Source of the DNA: a virus
Direction: 5' to 3' (one strand)
IMG/VR virus record: IMGVR_UViG_3300042465_000618
Coordinates: 1 to 34,564 of that record
Length of the DNA stretch: 34,564 bases
Shown: positions 7,710 through 14,184 of the stretch, piece after piece
Numbering within the stretch: the stretch's first letter is position 1
Layout: each line of letters starts with the position of its first letter
Program-made: the position numbers and the translations under genes
The notes under the pieces: generated by a model
The model's input: the letters and a program-made list of their open reading frames with translations, nothing else
Databases searched by the model: none
Told to the model about the DNA's origin: nothing

Positions 7710-8017
7710 GTGTTCTTTTCCTCCAAAGCCTTTTCCACTGCCTCCATGAACACCAGCCAGTCGGCAGACATGGCCCCGCACTCAAGCGCAATGGCCTCGC
7801 GCTCCCACTCGGTCAGACCTACCCACTCGCGCTTGGGTGCTGATTTCCATGCAAACTTGAATGCGTCAGGTAGCCTGGGGATGCGGTCTTTCATCGAGGC
7901 AATAAACTCGTCCCATGCCTTATCAATTGGCCTCTTCACCGCCCGTTTAAATGAAGCCTCGGGAACATTCGCTGCCGCTATGCCCCTGCTTAACGCCAAG
8001 AAATCTGTGTCGTTCAT
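7706..8017 (-). CDS. Hypothetical early protein (103 aa)
   Basis: A 103-aa acidic-to-neutral helical protein with several Trp residues (AWDEFIAS, FKFAWKSAPKREWVGLTEWEREAIAL, SADWLVFMEAVEKALEE). Both ends overlap neighbours by 4 bp (8014-8017 and 7706-7709), so it is translated as part of the coupled chain. No catalytic or metal-binding motif is visible. Similar Trp-rich small proteins in phage early regions are often of unknown function, and I assign none. Confidence 0.6.
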   Translation of the reverse strand: MNDTDFLALSRGIAAANVPEASFKRAVKRPIDKAWDEFIASMKDRIPRLPDAFKFAWKSAPKREWVGLTEWEREAIALECGAMSADWLVFMEAVEKALEEKNT

Positions 8018-8424
8018 GATTGCTTTCCAATTCCGTGGGCTTGCTCGATGGCTCTGGCAAACTGAATAAAGTCTTTTCCGTACAGCATCTCATAAAGTGC
8101 TTCATCCGTCAGCGGCTGGCGCTTTGGTAATGATGTGTAGAGTGGCACTCGATCTTCCCCAGCAGTCTTGTAAATCGTGCCGCATCCAACCGAATCAAAG
8201 TGATCATGCACCTCGTCAATCTTGACCCACCCCTCAACTGCGTTCCAGTATTCAAGCGGCTCCTGCTCTTGCAACTGTCCAAAGTCCGACACGGCTTGTA
8301 AATGAGATTCTGCGTCCTGCTGTGCCAATGCTTCTTTGATTAAGGTGGCGGCTTCTGTAACTTCTTTCCACCCACCCGTTGCAACAGCATCCAGCGCCAT
8401 CTTCAATGCGTCGTCTTTAGTCAT
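8014..8424 (-). CDS. Hypothetical early protein (136 aa)
   Basis: The product begins MTKDDALKMALDAVATGGWKEVTEAATLIKEALAQ. The first 35 residues form a likely amphipathic helical hairpin seen in various phage hypothetical proteins. The middle (VEGWVKIDEVHDHFDSVGCGTIYKTAGEDRVPLYTS) resembles a short conserved stretch in which a sample or request value is checked, but I cannot tie it to a named family. The C-terminus is acidic and helical. Coupled by 4-bp overlaps at both ends. Function unknown. Confidence 0.6.
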   Translation of the reverse strand: MTKDDALKMALDAVATGGWKEVTEAATLIKEALAQQDAESHLQAVSDFGQLQEQEPLEYWNAVEGWVKIDEVHDHFDSVGCGTIYKTAGEDRVPLYTSLPKRQPLTDEALYEMLYGKDFIQFARAIEQAHGIGKQS

Positions 8425-8621
8425 GCCGGAACCCTATCTTTGTATCTGTTGTATCGCCACGAGGTAGCCTCAGCATCAATGCGTTGCCAGACCTCTTCAC
8501 GCTCCTTCTCACCCATCGCGCTCCAATGCGCGACCTCTGCGTAGTGCCTGCCGCATCCTTTGCAGTAATCGTCGTACAGCGTGGTGCAGACGGCAATGCA
8601 CGGACTGTCCAAACGACTCAC
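8421..8621 (-). CDS. DUF1289-like small four-Cys protein (66 aa, GTG start)
   Basis: The GTG at 8621 makes a GTGA overlap with the stop of the tiny gene before it and removes a hydrophobic, out-of-place N-terminus that a longer frame would carry. The 66-aa protein has Cys8, Cys12, Cys20 and Cys23 in SPCIAVC...YCKGCGR, followed by a helix with W..M...E...VW.RI. That is the pattern of the DUF1289 family, bacterial proteins thought to bind iron-sulphur or zinc. A phage copy in an early operon is less common than cellular ones. Its role is unknown. Confidence 0.75.
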   Translation of the reverse strand: MSRLDSPCIAVCTTLYDDYCKGCGRHYAEVAHWSAMGEKEREEVWQRIDAEATSWRYNRYKDRVPA

Positions 8622-8743
8622 GCCCACCACCCAAAAAGAAACGTAAACGACACAACAAGCGTGCAACCAATGACAGCAACCAAGGCCCATGACGCATAAG
8701 CCAGGCGGTCGGTGGATGTTTTAATTATTGAAGGCTTTTTCAT
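8618..8743 (-). CDS. Tiny membrane protein (41 aa)
   Basis: ATG at 8743 overlaps the stop of the preceding gene (ATGA), and the TGA at 8618-8620 overlaps the GTG of the next gene. The 41-aa product has a short basic N-terminus (MKKPSIIKTSTDR) and one hydrophobic segment (about residues 16-38, ASWALVAVIGCTLVVSF) ending in FGWWA. It is probably a single-pass inner-membrane protein with the N-terminus in the cytoplasm. No family recognised. Coupling on both sides and the fit to the gap argue that it is real. Confidence 0.6.
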   Translation of the reverse strand: MKKPSIIKTSTDRLAYASWALVAVIGCTLVVSFTFLFGWWA

Positions 8744-8913
8744 GCTGACAGCCCAAAGAAAAGCATGGCGGCCAACGCCAAGCCAATGGCCACAGCAAGG
8801 ACGTATCCAGCCACTGTTTCCCGTGGCGACTCTTTAAAGCTGGCGCTGTAATAGCCCTCAGCGAACTGGCATTCTTTCAGTGTGCGTGGTGTTTGCGTGT
8901 GTGATGACTTCAT
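8740..8913 (-). CDS. Small membrane protein (57 aa)
   Basis: The start at 8913 is preceded on the minus strand by AGAAAG and is favoured over an upstream in-frame ATG, which lies in the previous intergenic hairpin. The 57-aa product has a polar N-terminal half (KECQFAEGYYSASFKESPRET) and one C-terminal membrane segment (about residues 35-55, YVLAVAIGLALAAMLFFGL). It is followed directly, with an ATGA overlap, by another single-pass protein of 41 aa. The pair may act together at the inner membrane. Function unknown. Confidence 0.6.
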   Translation of the reverse strand: MKSSHTQTPRTLKECQFAEGYYSASFKESPRETVAGYVLAVAIGLALAAMLFFGLSA

Positions 8914-8925
8914 GATTTTCTTTCT

Positions 8926-8941
8926 AAAAGCCCCGAAGGGC
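8926..8941 (-). terminator. Weak UUCG-loop hairpin with U4, possible attenuator
   Basis: On the minus strand GCCC-TTCG-GGGC is followed by TTTT. The stem is only 4 bp, but a UUCG loop is unusually stable. It sits in one of the few gaps of the leftward operon, between the genes ending at 8949 and starting at 8913. It may reduce transcription of the small downstream genes; a chance match is possible. Confidence 0.3.
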
Positions 8942-8948
8942 GGGATTG

Positions 8949-9149
8949 TTACTCGCATCTTTCAATGCACTGGCCAGCGTGGTAAAAGCTATCGGCCACC
9001 ATCTCAAATGAGATGTCAGCCCAGAGCATCTCAGGCGTCTCCACCGTGGCATCGTGGCCAAGGCTGGCAAAGGCCATGATCTGAGCGTGATTGAATTGCT
9101 GGCCTGTGCTGCGTTGCTTGGCAATCAAGGCGTCGAGTTCTTGCTGCAT
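8949..9149 (-). CDS. Small hypothetical protein (66 aa)
   Basis: ATG at 9149 is preceded by GGAGAG with a 4-base spacer, one of the better ribosome binding sites of this arm. The 66-aa product begins MQQELDALIAKQRSTGQQFNHAQ and is a mildly acidic, mostly helical protein with no membrane segment. It follows a 95-bp gap that may hold a promoter, so it may head its own transcript. A competing frame at 8924-9124 on the same strand has an Arg/Trp/Pro-rich, unlikely composition. Function unknown. Confidence 0.6.
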   Translation of the reverse strand: MQQELDALIAKQRSTGQQFNHAQIMAFASLGHDATVETPEMLWADISFEMVADSFYHAGQCIERCE

Positions 9150-9244
9150 TTTTCTCTCCGGTTAGCTTGTAGCTGGTTGGTTGTTGATGTCTCAACTATA
9201 ACACGACTTCCCACAATCTCTCACCTATTTTATAAGGACAAACC
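9150..9244 (-). promoter_or_regulatory. Candidate internal promoter of the leftward operon
   Basis: This 95-bp AT-rich gap precedes the minus-strand gene starting at 9149. On the minus strand it contains TGTTATAGT (9195-9203), an extended -10-like element, and further on TTGAGA with TACAAG 18 bp later, which would leave a very short leader. No good -35 pairs with TATAGT. The gap breaks an otherwise overlapping gene chain, which is the main reason to suspect a promoter. Confidence 0.35.
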
Positions 9245-9745
9245 CTAGAACGACATTATTTCTACGTCGTGCGCTTTTTTTCGACCGGCCATGATGTCAT
9301 GAATGCGCTGCTCGGTCAGTCGGTGGCAGCGGATCATGGTGCGTGCTGGCAGAACTTCCAGCAGCCCGGCGTAGTCCTGCAAGATGGCCCGGACTGCCTC
9401 AATGCCTGCGCCATCCAAACGAATAGCACCACCGGCCAAGTTGCGGCGACCGGCCATTGCCAGCGCGGTGATAGCGTCCATCAGCAGGCCGCTTTCATCC
9501 TCGCAAATTTTCATGGTCTTGATTAGCGTCTCCATCAGATTGACAGCATCCGAAACCACGCGCCAATCGTCCGTGGTGGGCGCTGGCGCCGTCTCCATAG
9601 CGGCCAGACCCTCGTACATTCGCGTTAACTGGTGCGTGCGGTACTCCACCGGCAACAGCTCGCTCGGGCTTGCCATCATTTCGTCCATGATCGTGTAGTG
9701 CTTTGGCCGTGAAGCCGTGCGGCGCTTGCTTTGCTTTCGGCTCAT
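9245..9745 (-). CDS. Conserved phage protein, unknown function (166 aa)
   Basis: A 166-aa protein with a very basic start (SRKQSKRRTASRPKHYT), then a helical body: ELLPVEYRTHQLTRMYEGLAAME, WRVVSDAVNLMETLIKTM, DESGLLMDAITALAMAGRR, IEAVRAILQDYAGLLEVLPARTMI, RCHRLTEQRIHDIMAGRK. The all-helical body and basic N-terminus would fit a nucleic-acid contact. From memory, proteins of this type recur in early regions of Burkholderiales phages without known function. Its start overlaps the stop of the ribbon-helix-helix gene by 4 bp, so the two are likely made together. Confidence 0.65.
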   Translation of the reverse strand: MSRKQSKRRTASRPKHYTIMDEMMASPSELLPVEYRTHQLTRMYEGLAAMETAPAPTTDDWRVVSDAVNLMETLIKTMKICEDESGLLMDAITALAMAGRRNLAGGAIRLDGAGIEAVRAILQDYAGLLEVLPARTMIRCHRLTEQRIHDIMAGRKKAHDVEIMSF

Positions 9746-9894
9746 TTGGTCTCTTTCGCAAGGCCAGACTTCACGTAATGCAATATTTGCGCGGCCAGCG
9801 TGCGCGTTCCAATCTCTGCGTGCTTTCGCAAATCGCGCTCGACGTCAGCAGGCAGTCGAACGGTCAGGTAACGGTCTTTAATTTTCTCGGTCAT
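9742..9894 (-). CDS. Ribbon-helix-helix DNA-binding protein (50 aa, Arc-like)
   Basis: The start at 9894 gives MTEKIKDRYLTVRLPADVERDLRKHAEIGTRTLAAQILHYVK...; a longer frame would add an odd His/Arg-rich leader. The sequence fits the ribbon-helix-helix fold: a strand (RYLTVRLP), helix A (ADVERDLRKHAEIG) and helix B (RTLAAQILHYVKSGL). Such proteins bind operators as dimers; Arc and Mnt of P22 are examples. It overlaps the nuclease gene upstream by 17 bp and the next gene by 4 bp. It probably regulates phage promoters; the target is not evident. Confidence 0.75.
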   Translation of the reverse strand: MTEKIKDRYLTVRLPADVERDLRKHAEIGTRTLAAQILHYVKSGLAKETK

Positions 9895-10252
9895 AGTGGG
9901 TCTTTCGGTCGTTAAAAAATGCGCTGATCTTTGCCTTGGCATCGTCTGCACCTTTTCCCACTATACACCAATGATTCACACTTTCAAGGTAAGACATCCA
10001 ATCCTTCTGCTCCGCGCTCACGCTGCCCCCCTTGCTGCGCTTCATCTCCACCCAGCACCGCCACGCAGGGATAAACAGATCTGGCACGCCAGCCGAGACG
10101 CCTTCGGCCTTCAACCGGCCAGCCTCTGAAATGCTTCGCCTGCCACCGTTTGGAATGGCAAAGATGCGCACGCCTGGCCATGTTTGGCGAAACCATCGCA
10201 CCAGCTCGCGCTGCTCGTAATGCTCGCTGGGTGAATCATTCTTCGTGGCCAT
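9878..10252 (-). CDS. VRR-NUC domain nuclease (124 aa)
   Basis: The start at 10252 gives an ATGA overlap with the upstream gene. The 124-aa protein is a stand-alone VRR-NUC domain, a PD-(D/E)XK nuclease fold: an E-rich N-terminal helix (SEHYEQRELVRWFR), the basic loop IPNGGRRS, GVPDLFI with Asp58, and the E-x-K of VEMKR (Glu69, Lys71). Phage VRR-NUC proteins act on branched or structured DNA in replication and recombination; the eukaryotic relative is FAN1. In this operon of recombinase, SSB, exonuclease and helicase, a structure-specific nuclease is the natural reading. Confidence 0.85.
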   Translation of the reverse strand: MATKNDSPSEHYEQRELVRWFRQTWPGVRIFAIPNGGRRSISEAGRLKAEGVSAGVPDLFIPAWRCWVEMKRSKGGSVSAEQKDWMSYLESVNHWCIVGKGADDAKAKISAFFNDRKTHYDREN

Positions 10253-10443
10253 CAGAAAGGCACCTCCAATTCCCAGCTCGGGCACAGCTCCACCGCATCA
10301 GCAAACTCGGCTGGCGGCTTCATGAAGAACTCCACGCATAGGCCGTCAACCCCGTAATGCTCACAGGTATGGCAGCACTTCGGTGGCCCTGCCTTTATCC
10401 ACTCTCGATAGTCAATTAAAAATTGCGGCTCTGCATGTCTCAT
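10252..10443 (-). CDS. Small Cys-rich probable zinc-binding protein (63 aa)
   Basis: ATG at 10443 (MRHAEPQFLIDYREWIKAG) overlaps the stop of the 49-aa gene and is preferred; a start at 10491 would cover much of that gene. The key pattern is KCCHTCEHYGVDGLC...ELCPSWE: C-x2-C-E-x-Y, G-x-C, then C-x2-W-E. Four spaced cysteines fit a zinc knuckle. The same pattern returns in the late 31527 gene. Coupled on both sides by 4-bp overlaps. It is probably an accessory of the replication or recombination enzymes; the role is not known. Confidence 0.65.
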   Translation of the reverse strand: MRHAEPQFLIDYREWIKAGPPKCCHTCEHYGVDGLCVEFFMKPPAEFADAVELCPSWELEVPF

Positions 10444-10589
10444 TTCATGTTCCTTCTCATTAAATTTATCCAGCACTTCGCACAATGCCACTTAGCTTTC
10501 ATTTCAATGCCACCCAGCGGCTCGCTTTCCAGTTTGCACACGTCGCAAGTTTTCAGCTTTTGCAATCGTTCCATCAGCTCGTTGGTCAT
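10440..10589 (-). CDS. Mini zinc-ribbon protein (49 aa)
   Basis: ATG at 10589 overlaps the helicase stop (ATGA) and the TGA at 10440-10442 overlaps the next ATG. The 49-aa product contains CDVC and, 20 residues later, CAKC, in the form of a zinc ribbon (KTCDVCKLESEPLGGIEMKAKWHCAKCW). Exact fit between two coupled genes and the paired CxxC motifs make this a strong case despite its size. It may bind DNA, RNA or a protein partner. Confidence 0.65.
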   Translation of the reverse strand: MTNELMERLQKLKTCDVCKLESEPLGGIEMKAKWHCAKCWINLMRRNMK

Positions 10590-12190
10590 GATGCCCAGCT
10601 CCTTTTAATCACCCTGTAAAACTTGCCGTCCTTGCGGTACTCAATGGCCCTTGGAGGCGCTGAATTGCTCATCTGAACCCCTATGTAGTCCAGACCTTCT
10701 TCACCCTCCATGCGTGAAGCCTGCGACAAGTCAGCGCCAGACGCATTGGCCATCGTAAACAATTGCTGCATCGCCTTTTGCCCGGCGTACCCGTCATGCA
10801 GGACTGGAAGATATTCCGTGATCGGCTTATCGCTCAAGTCCCCGTAATACGTGATGGCCAGCATCAGCTTGCCACTGGCCTTGCTGGTGTGCGTTCGCCA
10901 ATTCCAAGTGGTGACTTCCATATCACTACCCTCAAGCCCCATGATGTCGTCGTTCCTCAGCGACATGGATTTTTTCACAGGCTCAGGAAAGGCAGCGCCG
11001 CAGGCAGGGCAGGCCACCGCAGAGATATGCACCAGCTCGCCGCAGGCATCGCAGACTTTAGCCGGCGCCTCGCCATTGCCGTCGCCACCTTTCTTTGGCG
11101 GCTGAATGTTGGTGATCGGCCCATGGCTTGCCACCACGCCAGCGAAGTCCAAGACTAAGCAATGGTCGGTGTGCGACTTCACACGCATACCCCGGCCTGC
11201 CATTTGCACATACAAGCTCGCGCTCATGGTTGGCCGCAACATGGCAATCAGATCAATGTCAGGATAATCAAATCCCGTGGTCAGAACATTGGCGTTGGTC
11301 AGGGCTTTCAGCTTTCCTGACTTGAAGTCAGCCAGCATCTGCTCGCGCTCTTTCTTGGGCGTCTCGCCGGTCACGCAATCGGCCAAGATGCCATGCTCGC
11401 GCAAGACCTCCGCAACGTGCTGCGCGTGCTTCACGCCAGTGCAAAAGAACAGCCATGCCTTGCGATCTCCAGCCAAAGCCAGCACCTCACGGACTACAGC
11501 CTGATTTTGGTCATCCGTGTCGACGGCGGCTTGCAATTCAGACTCAATGAACTCGCCGCCACGCTTTTTCACGCCAGTCACATCCAGCTTGGCCCGTGTC
11601 AGCTTGCTTCGCAGCGTCGACAGATAGCCCTTAAACACCAGCTCCTCAATGCTCACCGGCTCAATCAGGGCGTCAAACAGAGCAGGCTTGTCCGTAATCA
11701 GGCCATGCCCCAAGCGGTAAGGCGTGGCTGTCAAACCAACCACCCGCACCGCCGGGTTAATTGCTTTCAGGTCGCCTAGCAGCTTCCGATAACCGCCTTC
11801 GTCCTTGTGGTTGACCAAGTGGCATTCGTCGATGATGACAAGATCAACGTGGCCCAGCTCGCTCGACTTGGTGCGCACCGACTGGATACCAGCAAAGGTG
11901 ATCGGCTCACCAAGATCACGGCGCCCCATGCTGGCGCTGTAAATGCCCAAAGGCGCACCAGCCCAATGCTGGCGCATCTTCTGCGCGTTCTGCTCAATCA
12001 GCTCCTTCACATGGGTAAGCATCAGCACCCGAGTCTCAGGCCAGTTCTGCAAAGCATCCTTGCACAGCGCCGCCACAATGTGACTCTTGCCCGACCCGGT
12101 CGGCAACACCAGACAAGGATTGCCAGCGTTGCCAGCCTCAAACCATGCGTAGAGTTGGTCAATGGCTCTTTGTTGATATTCACGGAGCAT
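10586..12190 (-). CDS. SF2 DEAD/DEAH-type DNA helicase with zinc finger
   Basis: A 534-aa helicase with all core motifs: Q-like REYQQ at the start, Walker A PTGSGKS (30-36), DECH (121-124), TAT (154-156) and motif VI QMAGRGMR. After the helicase C-terminal domain there is a four-Cys zinc finger (CDACGELVHISAVACPACG) and a ~130-residue tail. Phage proteins of this type (compare T5 D10 and UvsW-like enzymes) unwind or remodel branched DNA. The start at 12190 gives an ATGA overlap with the nuclease gene and drops a short, out-of-place leader. It likely works with the adjacent nuclease, SSB and Sak4-like protein in replication-recombination. Confidence 0.92.
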   Translation of the reverse strand: MLREYQQRAIDQLYAWFEAGNAGNPCLVLPTGSGKSHIVAALCKDALQNWPETRVLMLTHVKELIEQNAQKMRQHWAGAPLGIYSASMGRRDLGEPITFAGIQSVRTKSSELGHVDLVIIDECHLVNHKDEGGYRKLLGDLKAINPAVRVVGLTATPYRLGHGLITDKPALFDALIEPVSIEELVFKGYLSTLRSKLTRAKLDVTGVKKRGGEFIESELQAAVDTDDQNQAVVREVLALAGDRKAWLFFCTGVKHAQHVAEVLREHGILADCVTGETPKKEREQMLADFKSGKLKALTNANVLTTGFDYPDIDLIAMLRPTMSASLYVQMAGRGMRVKSHTDHCLVLDFAGVVASHGPITNIQPPKKGGDGNGEAPAKVCDACGELVHISAVACPACGAAFPEPVKKSMSLRNDDIMGLEGSDMEVTTWNWRTHTSKASGKLMLAITYYGDLSDKPITEYLPVLHDGYAGQKAMQQLFTMANASGADLSQASRMEGEEGLDYIGVQMSNSAPPRAIEYRKDGKFYRVIKRSWAS

Positions 12191-13215
12191 CAGCCAACCA
12201 CCCGAGCAAACCAAGTCTTGCGCATATCAGCAATCAGCGGATCTCCACTGGCGCAAGCCTCGGCATTTGCCAGTAGTTCCGCACTACCCCACACGCCCTC
12301 TCGCGCTGGGTCACCGTTGGCTATATTTATACCGTTTACCTCGTATACAGCCGTAAATTCGTCCGGCCCATCCTTGCGTTGCCAAGGCACAAGGTCAGGG
12401 TGCAGCACATGGCCATCACAGCCCGTGCGCTGCGACTCCAGCGGGATTACATCGTCCCACTTGGCACAATGCCATGTGCTGTCAGACAATGGCGTCACAT
12501 GGGCGCAGGTGCGGCAGTTAACGTGCTTGGTGGTCTTGGACTCATGGCAAAACTTATGAGCATCGCAAAACATGCACTTGTACCAAGTCGGGTCATCGCT
12601 TATCGGCTCAGGCATCCGATCGGTCAGGGCAATGCGCTGGCCGCGTGCAATGGCCTTGCCTGCTACTTCCTTGTCGAACTTCACGCGCTCAGTATGGATG
12701 CGGTCATCATCCTTGCAGACAGCCAGATACAAAGCCCGGTCAATCTGAGTGCCAGCCATGTAGACCTGCATTTGCACGAAATGTTCAGGCTTTGACTTCT
12801 CCACACCCTGCTTGGCTAGATCATCAAATGCTTTTTTTGATGCCGTCTTGAACTCGGCAATGTGCTTGGTCTTCGGCGCTTCCGGCACGCCACTATCAAT
12901 GATGGCGTCCAACGATCCAGAAACGTGGCTTCCAAAGTTAACTCGGTGTTGACTTGAGACTTTCCGTACATCCATGCCGATAGCCCGAAGGTCGCTGATG
13001 ATGTTGGATTCTTCTTCATGGCCCCTGCGGAACAAGCGCAGTATGCGGCCCGGAAAGGTAGGCTGCACGGCCCAGCGAAACGACAACCACAGCCACCGAT
13101 CACAAACATGGCCAAGCGTGCTGGCGCCAAGGTGAGGCCGAGGAACTTCAGATATTTCCTCATGGTGCTTGTCAATCAGCGCCTGAATGTTATTCTCTGC
13201 TTCGGGGATTTTCAT
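12190..13215 (-). CDS. RecB/Cas4-like PD-(D/E)XK nuclease with probable Fe-S cluster
   Basis: The start at 13215 has a strong AAGGAG five bases upstream; a longer frame has an Arg/Leu-rich, unlikely leader. The 341-aa protein shows a RecB-family core: RRGHEEE (about 63-69), GSLDAII with Asp103, EFKTAS with Glu121 and Lys123, and QMQVYM (Gln150). Cys38 together with Cys214, Cys217 and Cys223 matches the C...C-x2-C-x5-C pattern of Fe-S nucleases such as Cas4 and AddB; Cys234, Cys237 and Cys250 may form an extra metal site. It probably resects DNA ends for annealing by the Sak4-like protein. No cas genes or arrays are present, so a CRISPR role is not supported. Confidence 0.85.
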   Translation of the reverse strand: MKIPEAENNIQALIDKHHEEISEVPRPHLGASTLGHVCDRWLWLSFRWAVQPTFPGRILRLFRRGHEEESNIISDLRAIGMDVRKVSSQHRVNFGSHVSGSLDAIIDSGVPEAPKTKHIAEFKTASKKAFDDLAKQGVEKSKPEHFVQMQVYMAGTQIDRALYLAVCKDDDRIHTERVKFDKEVAGKAIARGQRIALTDRMPEPISDDPTWYKCMFCDAHKFCHESKTTKHVNCRTCAHVTPLSDSTWHCAKWDDVIPLESQRTGCDGHVLHPDLVPWQRKDGPDEFTAVYEVNGINIANGDPAREGVWGSAELLANAEACASGDPLIADMRKTWFARVVG

Positions 13216-13239
13216 TTTTTCTCCTTGGTTGTTGATATT

Positions 13240-13271
13240 GACCCCGCCGTCACAAGCGGGGTCTTTTTTTT
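13240..13271 (+). terminator. Strong intrinsic terminator on the plus strand, antisense to the early operon
   Basis: GACCCCGC (13240-13247) and GCGGGGTC (13256-13263) form a perfect 8-bp GC-rich stem with an 8-nt loop, followed on the plus strand by eight T (13264-13271). All genes around it are on the minus strand. On the minus strand the hairpin is followed by AATATC, not a T run, so it should terminate rightward and not leftward transcription. It lies in the 58-bp gap between the SSB and nuclease genes. Confidence 0.85.
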
Positions 13272-13273
13272 GC

Positions 13274-13789
13274 TTACTTCTTAGCCCAAGGAGGCGCGGC
13301 CTTTGCAACCGCTGGCGCAGCATCAGCCGCTGGCTTGGCGCTGTTGCCAAACGGGACAGTAGACGATGCCATCGGCGCAGAGCTACCAGACAGCGACTTG
13401 AAGCCCTTCACCTCGTTACCCGCGCCATACTGCTCGTCTTGCTTGACCTCCAGCTTGATGCCGATCTGACCGCCAATCAACTGGTCGGTGTCCGTAACCT
13501 TGCCCAAGCCAATGGCTCGCATGATGTCGCCAAGTTGCTGGCGTCCAATCTCTTCGGCCTTGGGGTTGGCGTTCTTGATGTTCAGATTGCCAAACACCAC
13601 CCGACCTTGGTGGGTTGGCCCGGTCACGTCGTAGCGCAGCTTGATGTATTGGCCATTACCGGCCTTGGTTGCTTTTAGCTCGGCCTGCGAAATGGTTACG
13701 GTGTACCAACCGGCTGGCAGCGGCTCAAAGTTACCGCCGTTGCCTTGTGGGAGTTCGTTAACGTCAAATGTTTCGTTTAAAAATGCCAT
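13274..13789 (-). CDS. DUF669-like single-stranded DNA-binding protein
   Basis: The start at 13789 gives MAFLNETFDVNELPQGNGGNFEPLPAGWYTVTI; the longer frame is a poor leader. The 171-aa protein has the DUF669 pattern: PLPAGWYTVTISQAELKATKAGNGQYIKLRYDVTGPTHQGRVVFGNLNI and NPKAEEIGRQQLGDIMRAIG, then a low-complexity Ala/Pro/Ser tail ending PPWAKK. DUF669 proteins are OB-fold-like phage SSBs usually found next to Sak4-like recombinases, as here. The tail is basic, not acidic, at its tip, unlike bacterial SSB. Confidence 0.85.
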   Translation of the reverse strand: MAFLNETFDVNELPQGNGGNFEPLPAGWYTVTISQAELKATKAGNGQYIKLRYDVTGPTHQGRVVFGNLNIKNANPKAEEIGRQQLGDIMRAIGLGKVTDTDQLIGGQIGIKLEVKQDEQYGAGNEVKGFKSLSGSSAPMASSTVPFGNSAKPAADAAPAVAKAAPPWAKK

Positions 13790-13794
13790 GATGT

Positions 13795-14184
13795 TCAGTC
13801 CTTGATAATGATTTTGAAAGATGGACGGCCAGGCTTGGCCGTGATAGCACCCGCAAGGGGCTTGGTGATTGCTTCGCTGGATGCCTTCCAAAGCGCCATG
13901 TTTAGCTCCGGCTTCCAACGAAACAAAGTAGCGAGATGCACCGACAACCCATTTTCGGAGGCCAGCATTTGCAGCTTCTCAGAATCAATCTTGCGATCAA
14001 TCCGACCGCTGATCTTGATCTGAAAGCCAGCAGGCTCAGTCGTCTCGGTGCTCTCAAAGTTTTCAGGAATCTCAAGCATCTTGACGATCTGGTCTTCAAT
14101 CTTGCGACGTTCAACCGTGGCAGCTTCTTCTTTTGCTTTATGAATCATCCATTCTTGCGACAGCCAGATAAGATCGTCACTCAT
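13795..14184 (-). CDS. Conserved phage protein between recombinase and SSB (129 aa)
   Basis: A 129-aa protein with a charged helical N-terminal half (EWMIHKAKEEAATVERRKIEDQIVKML) and a strand-rich middle (GFQIKISGRIDRKIDSEKLQMLASENGL). From memory, genes of this kind recur between AAA/Sak4-like ATPases and DUF669 SSBs, in the same order, but no activity is known to me. The N-terminal helix could be a coiled coil that binds one of its neighbours. It overlaps the ATPase gene by 4 bp and ends 5 bp before the SSB start. No catalytic motif. Confidence 0.7.
   Translation of the reverse strand: MSDDLIWLSQEWMIHKAKEEAATVERRKIEDQIVKMLEIPENFESTETTEPAGFQIKISGRIDRKIDSEKLQMLASENGLSVHLATLFRWKPELNMALWKASSEAITKPLAGAITAKPGRPSFKIIIKD

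Noticed and set aside
11807-12559. 250-aa plus-strand frame
   Set aside because: Antisense to the helicase and nuclease genes, which have full motif sets; the antisense product has no recognisable motif.
12190-13215. CRISPR-related Cas4
   Set aside because: The nuclease has a Cas4-like cysteine pattern, but there is no repeat-spacer array or other cas gene; context is phage recombination.
13187-13678. 163-aa plus-strand frame across the terminator and SSB gene
   Set aside because: Arg/Leu-rich shadow of the minus-strand SSB gene; includes the terminator hairpin.
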